64,000 nt of DNA from Zoroaster sp. YZ-2022 (Eukaryota > Echinodermata > Asteroidea > Forcipulatida > Zoroasteridae). The DNA lies in assembly GCA_029582265.1 (NCBI GenBank), contig CM055823.1:22269290-22333289 (forward strand). Direction: 5' to 3'. Each line of letters opens with the position of its first letter. The first letter of the stretch is position 1. The translations under genes were made by a program, and so were the position numbers. Shown here piece by piece: positions 10,836-22,155 of this stretch. Below the pieces are notes generated by a model. That model searched no databases. It was not told the DNA's origin and was given only the letters and a program-made list of their open reading frames with translations.

Positions 10836-11110
10836 GGCCAAAAGAAATAGTCTTTGGTTTCTGGTCTCTTGTGGCGTCACCTCAGACCTGCACATCAGCA
10901 TTGTTAGGTTTGTTTTGCTATGAAACGATGTCTGTTTGCAGCCATAATTGCTGGATGCTGTGGTTTGAAGTGACTTACTCAAATAGGGTTATGAACATTT
11001 CATCATGTTGAGGCCTCTCTTAGCCACCATTACAGTTTGTGTATGGGAAATTTGGTCTGGTACAAATACCTGCAAAATTCCATATTTCACTGGTTGGCAA
11101 AAAAAACAAG
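10836..11110. mobile_element. MITE family M1 copy, reverse orientation, truncated
   Basis: Starts GGCCAAAAGAAATAGTCTTT followed by GGTTTCTGGTCTC, the M1 terminal sequence. It holds one unit of the motif that is expanded at 24.9-25.8 kb, here as GTCACCTCAGACCTGC, and TTAGCCACCATTACAG. It breaks off near 11110. Confidence 0.7.
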
Positions 11111-11258
11111 ATTACCCCTCAACCCAAATTATGAAATTATGAGAAATCAATTCAAGCATTGACTATCACAAGAAGTCGAGTTCATAAATGACAAGACCAA
11201 TTGCAAAGTAAACTTTGACATCAAAAGCTGCGTCACATAAATAAATGATTTGCAGAAG

Positions 11259-12178
11259 TGCTGGGAGTTGCCGGTTAGTTCACTAACCATTTAACAGTTG
11301 GTTACCTGGTTAACACAAAGTTAACACCTGATGGCAACACAAACTAGATTGTCGGCAAATGGTGCAGTGTGTATACATTTTCAATCAAAAAGCATCAATA
11401 AACGTCCGCAATGATTGGTTTAATAACCAGTGCGGCAAAGTGAAAAATCAAAATGGTCAGAAAATTCTTCCAAATTGTTGGTCGTATTTTTTAAATATTG
11501 GTTTCCGTTAGCCAGATTGCAAATTTCTACACAGTTGAAAGAGTGCAGTTTCAATAAGTTCCTGCAGTTTTCACAGTGACGGATTGCTCAAAATCATATT
11601 TTTGAGGAAAATGAGTTCAGTCAATATTTGGACTTCATTTCACCAAGTTTTAATCCTCAAAACTATCTAGTTTTCTAATTAAAGTAATGAAGTTTTGGTA
11701 AAATTGAAGTCAACTGTGGTTTTGAGTTTTCACGAAGTGACGATCGCAACCTTATACATGTATTACTGCATGTATTTTTATGCGAACGGCATGTTTTAAG
11801 TTTTCACAGTGACACAATTCGATCACGCCACACGTGTGTTCCACGAGTTGACGCATGTCCCTATACTAATGCGGAAGCGTCGGTTTGTGAAAACTTGACA
11901 ACAGCGTGTGCAGTTTCACGAAGTGACTGTTTGGTTTATAAGTTTATTACTCGTTTATAGTTATTTTCCTCTACAAAACTAATACAGTTACGTGTCATTT
12001 GAGATTTCAGCTTTCTAACAAAGTAAAATTAATGATCTTCAATATTAAAACCGCGGTTTTAAAACTTGACCAACTTCATTAATTCGCTTATATCTGTAAT
12101 GTAATTTTACCATGACGTGGACGAATATGTCACTTTGTGAAAACTGCAACGAGTTAACCGGTTAACCGCCACCAGCAC
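11259..12178. mobile_element. Possible non-autonomous DNA transposon (GTGCTGG ends)
   Basis: The left end GTGCTGGGAGTTGCCGGTTA is an imperfect inverted match to the right end TAACCGGTTAACCGCCACCA followed by GCAC. The words TTTTCACxxAGTGAC recur five times inside. No coding potential. Confidence 0.45.
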
Positions 12179-12427
12179 AAATTTATGCTTGCCTGATTTT
12201 ATATATGTTTTTGCATATATAAAATATGCTTTTGCATTCACATGAAGTATATGATCCATCCTGTAGCTTGACTGGTTGAATTGTTTATATAAAACCAATT
12301 TTGAAACTTGTTCATTTTTTGGGAATAGTCAATCCAGACTGAGGGAACAATTACCGTTGACATTTATTTTTATCAGGACAACATAAATCTACAAGTTGGT
12401 TGTTAATTTGAATGTATTCCGTTTAAG

Positions 12428-12671
12428 GTTTTCCATCGACAAACTGGGCGCCACAGGCGATGAGGTAGATCTTGCCTTCACTCTCCGCATCGATGACATC
12501 ACAATGGACTTCCCTGTCATGGCTGATAAGAGAATCCCGATACCCATTTGTAATCGCAACTTCTCTCTGGCCTTGCCTGGTGACGGCACAGTCAAAGGTT
12601 TTTTCAAGGAGCTTGGGGATAATGTTGGCCAGGCAGCCATCGACCTCGTCTTGAAAGAGTTAAATTTACAG
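12428..12671 (+). CDS. Module 3 fused exon B+C
   Basis: An intact 244-nt exon, phase 2 to phase 0. Translation: FSIDKLGATGDE, FTLRIDDITMDF, RIPIPICNRNFSLALPGDG, TVKGFFKELGDNVGQAAIDL, then LNLQ and GTAAGA. The LCIDxxC core has become LRIDDIT, so two conserved cysteines of the B segment are missing, whereas IPIPIC is kept. The loss of a cysteine pair suggests a missing local disulfide. The acceptor (GTTTAAG) has a weak pyrimidine tract. No D exon was found before module 4. Confidence 0.8.
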
Positions 12672-14102
12672 GTAAGATTGAAACAAAAACACATCTGCAT
12701 TATTTATCAAATTAAACATTATTCAGCTTAAAAGACCACTACAAGAAGTATTGTGTGTAAAGATTTCAACTTACATAATACTTACTTGGTATCAAGTTTA
12801 TGATGGTATCAAATATCCCTTGAAATCTTTCTAGCATTTTAGTCAAATAAGTCAAATTTTAGTTTTAAAAAATTTAAATGTGGTATCACACATTTTGTAC
12901 AAAAAATACTGTAAATACTATAAAACTATTGACTGGTGTGAGAATTGTAAATAAACTTTGCACATTTCTTAGAAATGTGTGCAGACTCAATTGAGCCAGT
13001 TCACCAATTGATCATTAAGAGAAGGTACAACATCGGTCATGTTGTAAAAACTGCTTTTAAGTAGTCGGTAGTCTTTATTTCTTTGAATCAAGATAAGCAT
13101 TCACAATTTTTTACAGATAACAAATGGAGCAAATGGTTACCATTGGCAACTTTTTGTATTTTTTTTGTGTTATCTCTGAAATGAGAGCATTTCAGGCAGA
13201 AGTTCTTTCAGATCATAATTCAGTAATCGGTCAATTTATTACCAATGTTCATGGGCGGATCCAGAACATTTTTTAGGGGGGGGGGGGCTGAGAATCAAAA
13301 ACAATTATTTTTCAGTACTACAAAAATTACAATGAAATAATCCAAGGGAGAGAAAAACAATGCACACTGTGGGAATGGGTGTACATTCCATTGGTGAAGA
13401 GAGACAACATCAAAGCTAACCAAGATGTCACTGGGCTGTAGAGTGAGACCCCGGGCGATCTCAACGAACTGATGACTGGAGTTGGACACATGGTGCTGAG
13501 TGAGACCCACCAAGGATCGGAGGATCTTAGCTAGGTGCCGGGCTGTGTTGTATGTGGGTGATCCTCTGGAGGCAACAATGGGACAAAGAGGAACATCGGG
13601 TTTGTGAATCTTCAGTTGGCCAAATTGCCCAAATTAGTTTGAATGTAAGACTTGGTACCAAGTCCTAAATTCAGTGCTGTCCACTATGGGGATGAATACT
13701 GCCCTCTAATTGACGAGTGTTGTGAAAACAAATTTGACAAATGAATGTTTCCAAACATGTGAACCAATTTAGCTGAAACTTTCACTGGTTATTTGTCTAG
13801 TATATGTATTCACGCCTCAGCGAGCTAATCCTCCCAAGATTCTGGATTCTCAACCAAGCTACTTAAGCCCTGGCTCCAGCATCACAGTTCCAGCATTCTC
13901 CTAGTGAAGATGATCAGAGCATAATGATCGAAACGTGAAGTAAACCAAACGTTCTTCTCAAAAGAGATTAATTCAGTGCATAGTGTCACCACAAATCTCA
14001 CTATATAATGAAGATCATGATTCAAGCATACTTTTAGAAGCAGTTTTGCCAAGCATTACCAATACTATATCTTACCATTTATAATTTTTTTTTTCCAACA
14101 AG
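12672..14102. other. Intron of module 3/4, no D exon recognised
   Basis: Contains a poly-G tract (13277-13287) and, at about 13800-14000, a fragment with GAAGATGATCAGAGCATAAT shared with 33285. The expected short D exon was not found. Confidence 0.5.
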
Positions 14103-14358
14103 ATTGCCTGATGATCTCCCTCCCGTTCTTGGAGAACATAATCCAATGCTCCATCGATGACCGTTGCCTCGGTATCCAGTGCTGTATCCACCTTGACTTT
14201 GTCATCACCACACTCACGCTCAGTGCCAAGGTCCAAGTGGACCCTTGTGACTTCCAGCTTTATGTGGCCTTTGAGAACTGGGAGCGGAACTTTACGCTGT
14301 TCAGCTACACGTGGGGACAGACGGAGTCTGAGAGCCTTGGGGATGCCGTGATGTTTAG
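14103..14358 (+). CDS. Module 4 exon A
   Basis: An intact 256-nt exon, phase 1 to 2. It reads CLMISLPF, CSIDDRCLGIQCC, VDPCDFQLYVAF, then YTWGQTESESLGDAV and FR at the donor GTCAGT. An interspersed element with a 65-bp array begins 18 bases after the exon, so the donor has survived very close to an insertion. Confidence 0.85.
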
Positions 14359-14375
14359 GTCAGTATATAAGATTT

Positions 14376-15943
14376 GAGGCTTTGCATGGTGGAGTATAGA
14401 TATCGTTTTGGTTTTCACCATGTGTTTATCTCAACTATCGCTAAGTGAGGTGTAGGTTCTGAAAAGACCCTGTGAAGTCCCCGTGGTTCTCCCTGAACCA
14501 CATTCTCACTTAGCGATAATTGAGAAACGAGTTTCCCGATATTGATTCTCCCCTGAACCATAATCTCACTTAGCGACAGTCGAGATACTAGTTGTGCGAT
14601 AAGGTTCTTTTCAGAACTTGTATCTCACGTGACTTAGGGATAGTTGAGATTTAAAAAAAGGTGTTACCGAAAACCTATTAACGATAAAGTCAATATAGGT
14701 CAATATAGTTATGATTTCAACTTGAAGGCAAATTACCTGATTATAATCTGAAGTTGGTGTGAAGTTGGTAAAGTTACCAATCATCCTGAAAAATGATTTT
14801 GTCTGAAGTGCTCTCATTGCAAAATATGCCCCAAAAATGTTTAAATTGCTCCAAATGCTTTCTGTATTCCTGTTAAAGAAGCAGTATTGCTAACATATTC
14901 GTATCAGACCCAACAATCCCACTTTGTAATAGTTGAGATAACTGGACTGATAACGATACATATTCGTATCAGACCCAACAATCCCACTTTGTAATAGTTG
15001 AGATAACTGGACTGATAACGATACATATTCGTATCAGACCCAACAATCCCACTTTGTAATAGTTGAGATAACTGGACTGATAACGATACATATTCGTATC
15101 AGACCCAACAATCCCACTTTGTAATAGTTGAGATGACTGATAACGATACATATTCGTATCAGACCCAACAATCCCACTTTGTAATAGTTGAGATAACTGG
15201 ACTGATAACGATACATATTCGTATCAGACCCAACAATCCCACTTTGTAATAGTTGAGATGACTGATAACGATACATATTCGTATCAGACCCAACAATCCC
15301 ACTTTGTAATAGTTGATATAACTGGACTGATAACGATACATATTCGTATCAGACCCAACAATCCCACTTTGTAATAGTTGAGATAACTGGATTGATAACG
15401 ATACATATTCGTATCAGACCCAACAATCCCACTTTGTAATAGTTGAGATAACTGGATTGATAACGATACATATTCGTATCAGACCCAACAATCCCACTTT
15501 GTAATAGTTGAGATAACTGGACTGATAACGATACATATTCGTATCAGACCCAACAATCCCACTTTGTAAAAGTTGAGATAACTGGACTGATAACGATACA
15601 TATTCGTATCAGACCCAACAATCCCACTTTGTAATAGTTGAGATAACTGGACTGATAACGATACATATTCGTATCAGACCCAACAATCCCACTTTGTAAT
15701 AGTTGAGATAACTGGATTGATAACGATACATATTGGTATCAGACCCAACAATCCCACTTTGTAATAGTTGAGATAACTGGACTGATAACGATACATATTC
15801 GTATCAGACCCAACAATCCCACTTTGTAATAGTTGAGATAACTGGACTGATAACGATACATATTCGTATCAGACCCAACAATCCCACTTTGTAATAGTTG
15901 AGATAACTGGACTGATAACGATACTCTAACCATGCAAAGCCTC
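14376..15943. mobile_element. Element family M4 with internal 65-bp array
   Basis: The ends GAGGCTTTGCATGGT and ACCATGCAAAGCCTC are exact inverted copies. Inside are TCTCAACTATCGCTAAGTGA-type words and then a long array of the same TAGTTGAGATAACTGG type. Relatives with the same GCTTTGCATGGTG end are at 17066, 33267 and 56419. Confidence 0.78.
14900..15924. repeat. 65-bp tandem array, about 16 copies
   Basis: The unit begins CGTATCAGACCCAACAATCC and contains CACTTTGTAATAGTTGAGAT and GATAACGATACATATT. Copies differ by a few bases; two lack ACTGGA-like bases. It lies wholly inside the M4 element. Confidence 0.95.
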
Positions 15944-16049
15944 ATGATGAAATCTTTCATTACCAATGTTACAACTTTCCCTATAAAGACATATTGGTAT
16001 CTTGATGAACTGTTACTTCCACCTAAAATCAAAATGTATATTTTATTTA

Positions 16050-16298
16050 TTTATGAAATTCAGTATGATACACTCTTCCAGTATTTTCTGTGACGCTTAA
16101 TGTCGTACTGTGCATTGATGATACCTGCAAAAGAACCCCGGTACTGGACCATGTCTGGGTCCCTATCCCCATATGCAACACCAATGCAACGTCTTTCACC
16201 CTACCAGGAGATGGGACAGTAGCAGGGTTCATTAGAGAGCTTGGGGCAGTATTGGAAACTGAGCCATCGACCTGGTGCTGGAGAAATTTGGCTTGGAT
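16050..16298 (+). pseudogene. Module 4 fused exon B+C, degenerate
   Basis: The centre is clear: VTLNVVLCIDDTCKRTPVL, VPIPICNTNATSFTLPGDG, TVAGFIREL. Both ends are damaged. Upstream of VTLNV no frame gives the expected IDKL segment, and the distance to an acceptor is short. After REL the frame shifts; AIDLVLEKFGLD appears in another frame after a TGA and ends at GTAAGG. At least two indels near 16235-16260 are needed. The left boundary is uncertain: ATTCAG near 16043-16048 or TTCCAG near 16081. Confidence 0.65.
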
Positions 16299-16596
16299 GT
16301 AAGGGGAGCTTTAGTTTGTTCTGTAATTCATTGTATATCTCTCTTCATACATGTAGTTTGCATTCTTGGTAGCTTGCCAGAGTCATTACATTCTGTAAGA
16401 AGCTCCGGCATGACCAATGGACCATTTCATGATATCCCATTTCATGATATCCCATATTACATCTCAACAAAAACTTATATACACCTGACCAGTACTATTG
16501 CTGTGTTAGTGATAATTGTTGAATGTGAATGCTGCATGTCAGTTGCAAACATCAGTTGGTTGCGCCACGCTTGCATGCAATCTTGTGTGACCTTAA

Positions 16597-17038
16597 TAGG
16601 GACGTAACGATTCACCGATACATCGATTATCACGATACAAAACCACGTATCGCGATACTGATGACTTTTGGGTTCACACAAAATTACATCAAGATATACA
16701 AACAATGCTGAATTTTATCCAAACCAAATTTTGTTAAAGTTATTATTTAGCACTTCATATCTGATTTCGCCCACAAAAGTCAATGAAGTTTTCCAAGCCT
16801 AATTTATAGCAGGCCATAGGCCTTTTTTCAGGGGAAGGGGAATAAAATAACAATATGTGCATATGTGTTGTTTTAATGTGTCTAAATGTCTGTACAACAC
16901 AGTTGTGTAATTCACAACACTACTGACACTTCATTTTGAGCATTATTAGTATTCACGATACGTATCGTGATAATCGTATCGTGACCAAGTATCATGATAC
17001 GTATGGTATCGCAAATAAGTGATATTGTTACACCCCTA
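16597..17038. mobile_element. hAT-type MITE with 8-bp target duplication
   Basis: The ends TAGGGACGTAAC and GTTACACCCCTA are inverted copies with two mismatches. Flanks GACCTTAA (16589-16596) and GACCTCAA (17039-17046) match at 7 of 8 bases. The 8-bp duplication is the hAT superfamily mark. CGATACGTATCGTGATAATC is a palindromic core. Confidence 0.82.
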
Positions 17039-17065
17039 GACCTCAACTAGTTAAAGTGTAAATTT

Positions 17066-17435
17066 TGAGGCTTTGCATGGTGGATTTTCAATATCTGTTC
17101 AGCTTGCGGTAACATCAGGCACGTAGCTACGGGGGGGCACGTGCCCCCCCCCAAAAAAAATTTCGGAGTTTGGTTTAAAATTAATAACCTAATTATCACA
17201 ACTATACTATAGCCATCTACTAATTAATACCAAATTGATTCAAGTAGCGAGCACGGAATGTGCCCCCCAAAATTCCAACTCTGGCTACGTGCCTGGGTAA
17301 CATGTGGTTTGAATCTCAACTATCGCGAAGTGAGACTGGTTCTGATACTGTCCTATTATTATAATACGGTTCTTATCAATCTCACTTTGCAATTGTTTAA
17401 ATTCAAACCACATGGTGTTACTAAACCAAACCAAT
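17066..17435. mobile_element. Element family M4 copy, interrupted by a second MITE
   Basis: GAGGCTTTGCATGGTGG at the left is the M4 end. TCTCAACTATCGCGAAGTGA and a TTCAAACCACATGGTGTTAC end lie on the right. The 180-bp element at 17116 is inserted in it. Confidence 0.65.
17116..17295. mobile_element. hAT-type MITE nested inside M4, perfect 8-bp duplication
   Basis: The ends CAGGCACGTAGC and GCTACGTGCCTG are inverted copies. GGTAACAT occurs directly on both sides (17108-17115 and 17296-17303). It has poly-G/poly-C inner parts and a 180-bp total length. Confidence 0.88.
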
Positions 17436-17585
17436 ACTTAAAATGCATTATGGGATACTATGAAATGGTTCATTGGCCAATCACAGCTAGAGGTGAAACG
17501 ATCATTGCTGACTATAAAAGAGATGCAGTTGTGATTTCTTTCTTTTAAATTGTATGTCATTCTTCGTTTCACTTTGTATTTTTAG

Positions 17586-17640
17586 CAATATCTTCAGAGC
17601 ACACAGTGTGACAGAGGAACTCCAGGCACTTTGAGAAGTA
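17586..17640 (+). CDS. Module 4 exon D
   Basis: A 55-nt exon between TTTTTAG and GTAAGT, phase 0 to 1. It encodes QYLQSTQCDRGTPGTLRS plus one base. QC at the same place as in the 6535 exon makes these two the clearest D pair. It joins the module 5 A exon in the right phase. Confidence 0.65.
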
Positions 17641-18250
17641 GTAAGTGTTTTAAGAACTAGATTAACCCTAACCTTCCCAAATCCTCCAAAAGGATTGAGG
17701 TTACATGCTCTTTGCTAAATTGAAGGATTTTGGAGGATGAGATTATTAGGCATACTTGCCTTGCCATGGTACATGCACATCCATGTTTGTTGTAGTGATT
17801 GCAAGGTCAGTGCTTGGGTCAGTGGACACTGTTTATTGTTCCATGCATGCAGGGAGGGTCCCTGGCCATGTACATGTATCACAGATTAGAAACACGTGTG
17901 CATACATGTACATGTGCTTGCTTTACTATTGAAGGATTTTGGAGGATTCAGGTTATGTGTAAGCAAGTTGGCCTAGGGAGTTAGGGTTAAAGATTATAGA
18001 TTGATTGATGGCACCCATTTTCCCTCCACACCCAAGGCTGGGGGGGAAATACCTTTCATAATGTTGCTTTATGTAGATGGGACGCACAAATTACCATGCC
18101 GGCAATGGCCATGATTTTGTATGTGTCAACAAATAAAATTTCTCCTGTTCTAGTAAAGCCTAGACTTAACAGAATTCTATTTTAATACACACCCTAAATC
18201 CCTTGATAAAACTGTGCCAATGCTAAGCAATAAGTGGATTCTTTCATAAG

Positions 18251-18506
18251 GTTGTCCAGCTGTTGACATCAACCAACTCCCAGACTTCCTTTCCTGTACC
18301 ATCACCGACTCCTGCCTGGGAATCAGATGCTGTCTGGAGATGGACCTCAAGATTGTCACTCGTACCGTCACTGCATGGGTCACCCTGGACCCCTGCAATT
18401 TCACCCTGTCAGTCGGCTTTGAGAAATGGGAGTATAGCGTGACCTTATTTCACTATCCACTGGGTGACCTCAGGGATGAAGTTATCAACAGTGTTCTGAG
18501 AGTGAG
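18251..18506 (+). CDS. Module 5 exon A
   Basis: Intact, 256 nt, phase 1 to 2. Key residues: CPAVDINQLPDF, CTITDSCLGIRCC, LDPCNFTLSVGFEKW, then HYPLGDLRDEVINSV and R at the donor GTATGA. The usual WG of the YxWG motif is replaced by LG. NFT is a potential N-glycosylation site. The next B exon at 19088 continues in phase. Confidence 0.85.
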
Positions 18507-19087
18507 GTATGAATATTCTCCACATACTCGGTGCTTTCTCTGTATTTATTGCTTAGAAAATGTCTTGTTGTACAGCTGAAGATGGTTGTAGATGGTTTCA
18601 GACAAGGTGCTCTCAGCTTTGGAAAACAAATTCAACTGTTAACAAATCTTTGATTGCTTCCAAGAACCTCAAGTAGTGTTCAACATGATTGTGTGGGTGA
18701 AGTATTTTCCACATGTTAGGTGCTTTCATTAGATGTATTCAATTAAAAAAAAAGAATAAATTGCTTATTTGGTGCAAAGTTAGTGATGCTTTCAAAACAT
18801 TCTGAGAAAATCTTAGAGAAAACAGGGAAAACAAATTCTAATTGCTTTTTGACTTTTTTCAAAACTGCCAACTTCGGGAATCTGTTGATCAATGGGAGAT
18901 TTGGTGAATTTTTCAAAGTATGGTTTTCTATACACATTTCTCCATTATCATAAAGTACTAAAGCATATTATTATTTTGATAGATTTCCATAGCAAGCAGC
19001 CCACCTTTTTTGTTTTATATTTTCATAAAAATGTTCATGTTACATTTGTTTTTGTAGTTAAGCTTACCCTTGATTTCTATTTTGTAG

Positions 19088-19242
19088 ATGGCGTGTGGCT
19101 AAGATCACCGAGGACAAGCAATTTGAGATAGACTTGTTCGTAGTCTTGTGTTTAGACGAAACATGTGACACTGTGACTGTATTTGAAGGCAGTCGTCTGC
19201 CGATACCACTGTGTAACACTGAGGAATCTTTCTCCCTTCCCG
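19088..19242 (+). CDS. Module 5 exon B (split form)
   Basis: A 155-nt exon, phase 2 to 1. It encodes WRVAKITEDKQFEIDLF, LCLDETCDTVTVF, LPIPLCNTEESFSLP and a first G base before the donor GTATGG. The GDG segment is on a separate exon 1.4 kb downstream, with a six-copy 58-bp repeat in the intron. Modules 1-4 have no intron at this point. Confidence 0.8.
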
Positions 19243-20091
19243 GTATGGTCTCTCCTTCTGTTAAATTGAAAAGATTTGTACCCTATCCTGTTCATTAGTC
19301 GATATGTCTGGCGCATGTACTTGTAATCAGCGCATTCCTTTTGCTACTTCCAGTTCCAAAGCTGGCAAACCGTTGCTGTGTAATTTAACCAAAACTCCTT
19401 TATTTTAACGTTCAAAATTGATTCTTGAGGCAGAAATTGACTTTGTTAATAAGATTTTGAGTTTTTACAACACAAATGTTAAAGGCAAGCCCCCGAGCTT
19501 TCTAATTGATTGTGTAATAGAAAAGGGTGTTCAATGCATTTCCAATGGGTTTCTGATGACCGTTTTTGCCAGCACGTGCAAATTAGTGTGGTTTATGTTG
19601 GAATTGCTTCACACTTACCAACAGGTTATAATGTCATTGATCATTGTATGTAATATTTAGTTCCTTTATCTCTTCCAATACACTCATCCAGTCATGGCCA
19701 TAGTCCTTGCTCACCCTTAGAAATACTGACAAACTCAGTCAGGCAATTGTGTATATTAAGAGCAAATTGTGTTACTGACATAGTTGTCATGGACATGTCA
19801 TGGACACTATTGGTTTATCCATGCCCGTGATTGACTGGCTAGATTGGTGTACTATGTGGAAATATCAAATAAAGGAACTTTTTAAAGATATGATTTGAGC
19901 ATCTGTAAGATGTTTTTAGGTGTAAGGTTTTTCACCATGTCTTTCCCCTATTTTACCTGTAATTTGAGGCAATTACCTATTTCATCAGAACATTGCTATT
20001 ATACTTGAGGAAACATTAACAAAATACTGTTCTCCCCAAAAAGGGTGTTTAGAGTAAATACTTCCGAAATAAATTGATAGTGGGTCCTATC
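19243..20091. other. Intron between split B and C exons of module 5
   Basis: No exon or clear repeat was recognised. A tandem array begins at its right end. Confidence 0.5.
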
Positions 20092-20440
20092 ACAAATTCA
20101 TTGCCAGCAATGGCATAGCTGCAGAGGGGCAGCTGCCCTCCCACTTGTCATAAATTCATTGCCAGCAATGGCACAGCCACAGAGAGGCAGCCGCCCTCCC
20201 ACTTGTCATAAATTCATTGCCAGCAATGGCACAGCCACAGAGGGGCAGCTGCCCTCCCACTTGTCATAAATTCATTGCCAGCAATGGCACAGCCACAGAG
20301 AGGCAGCCGCCCTCCCACTTGTCATAAATTCATTGCCAGCAATGGCACAGCCACAGAGGGGCAGCTGCCCTCCCACTTGTCATAAATTCATTGCCAGCAA
20401 TGGCATAGCCACAGAGGGGCAGCTGCCCTCCCACTAGTCA
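20092..20440. repeat. 58-bp tandem array, six copies
   Basis: Units start at 20101, 20159, 20217, 20275, 20333 and 20391 with TTGCCAGCAATGGCACAGCC. Two unit variants (AGAGGCAGCCG and AGGGGCAGCTG) alternate, which suggests a later duplication of a two-unit block. Confidence 0.93.
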
Positions 20441-20628
20441 GTAAATCCACAAACTTGTTGGTATTTATGATTGACATATTTGGTCCCCCCCTCCCCAACT
20501 CGGAAAATCCTGGCTACGGCACTGTTTGCTAGTCTCATCTTCTCAAGTTGACAGATCAGAATATTTACTCGTGTTTTTTACAAACAAAACTGTTTCAGTA
20601 TTGATGTTTTCCTATCTGTTTCCCTTAG

Positions 20629-20718
20629 GTGATGGCACTATATCAGGTTTTTTGGGTTACCTAGGCGGCAATATTGGTCAGTTTGCGATAGATGCAGCCA
20701 TACGTCATCTAAAGCTGG
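20629..20718 (+). CDS. Module 5 exon C
   Basis: Begins after CCCTTAG in phase 1 and reads GDGTISGFLGYLGGNIG, then AIDAAIRHLKL. Other C exons end in phase 0 with one more codon. Here the first possible donor (CTGG, then GTAGTT) leaves phase 1. The true 3' end is therefore uncertain: the donor may be mutated, or a later GTTAGT at about 20760 may be used. No D exon was recognised before module 6. Confidence 0.65.
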
Positions 20719-21194
20719 GTAGTTTTCTCACAGGGAAGGCATGTGCATATCACAGACAAGGTTAGTGTACAGAATGAAGAGACAGTCAAAAACACTGAGT
20801 ATATACAGTGCTCAGTTTCATCATTATGGTACAACCATGGAGGTATAACAAATAAAGCAAAAATCAATTCTCAGACTCTCAAGACTTGTATGACTCGGAC
20901 TTGAGTCCGACTCAAGTCACTTTTTTTACTCAGACTAGAATTCAGACTCGATCCTTGAGACTCAGACTTTTGTGACTCCTACTCTGAAGCAAAATGTCCT
21001 GTTTAATATACATGTATACCATTCTTAAACAGTGAAAATTGCTCAATGTGAAGAAATTCCTTTGAAATTATTAGAAAAAGTCATAATTAATCAATTTTAA
21101 CTAGTTTACACACATAGAATCGTAATGGGGGCAGAATCGCCAAAGTCAAATGTTGGATGTAATATTTGGATTTCTTGTTAAAATTCCACTTTTG

Positions 21195-21640
21195 AAGCAC
21201 TCAGGACTCGGACTTGACATTTGTGTCTTGACACTGAAGAGTCGGACTTGACACTGAGGACTCGGACTTGACACTGAGGACTCGGACTTGACACTGAGGA
21301 CTCGGACTTGACACCAAGGACTCGGACTTGACACCGAGGACTCGGACTTGACACCGAGGACTCGGACTTGACAGAAGACTCGGACTTGACACTGAGAACT
21401 CGGACTTGACACTGAGGACTCGGACTTGACACTTGACACCGAGGACTCGGACTTGACACCGAGGACTCGGACTTGACACCGAGGACTCGGACTTGACAGA
21501 AGACTCGGACTTGACAGAAGACTCGGACTTGACACTGAGGACTCGGACTTGACACTGAGAACTCGGACTTGACACTGAGGACTCGGACTTGACACTGAAG
21601 ACTCGGACTTGACACTGAGGACTCGGACTCAGACTCGAGG
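21195..21640. repeat. 20-bp tandem array (GGACTCGGACTTGACACTGA)
   Basis: About 22 units, some shortened. Ancestral single words (GACTCGGACTTGAGTC) occur at about 20890-20980. Because no unit has a minus-strand stop, all three minus frames stay open and mimic Ser-rich proteins. It is not coding. Confidence 0.93.
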
Positions 21641-21948
21641 TTTGAGGACTCGAATGCAAATCTGTCATCAATTCACGTCCCGTTTAGTTTTGGAATTAGC
21701 TAGTGCTTGTTGCTCGTTGTGTTTGCGTGCATTTGGAGTACAATCCCCTGGAGTGGGTTAAAACAGGTTGGCACACTTCATGTAGGTAATAGACTTCAGG
21801 TTCTAATGAGATTTTGACAGAACAGGAGACTTTTGAGGTGCTTTGAGATGTAGTAATTAAAATGTTGCAATTCACTAACAACTCAATTATAAAGTTCATA
21901 TAAACTATTTTACAAATATTTATCTTTGTTCCATTTCCCTCCCACTAG

Positions 21949-22155
21949 ATGTCTGTTCCAGTGCGGGCAATTTCCTGGGCAACTGTTCCGTGATCAGGGA
22001 GTTCTGCACAGAGCTTCGATGTTGCCTTGACCTGGACCTGAAAATAGCTGACCTCTTGGCGACGGCTTGGTTTAAGTTTGACCCCTGTGACTTCACCTTT
22101 ACCCTTGGTTTGGAGAGGTGGATGTTTCATGGATCCGTCTTCATCTATGACTGGG
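21949..22155 (+). CDS. Module 6 exon A, first part
   Basis: After CCACTAG in phase 1: VCSSAGNFLGN, CSVIREFCTELRCCLDLDL, then FDPCDFTFTLGLERW and YDWG at the donor GTAAGA. The core CLGIxCC has become CTELRCC. Unlike other A exons it is interrupted after WG, so the A domain here is built from two exons. A 1.6-kb intron follows. Confidence 0.8.

Noticed and set aside
21146..21671. Minus-strand Ser/Pro/Gln/Val-rich open frames of about 150 codons
   Set aside because: Products of a 20-bp tandem repeat without stops in any minus frame.
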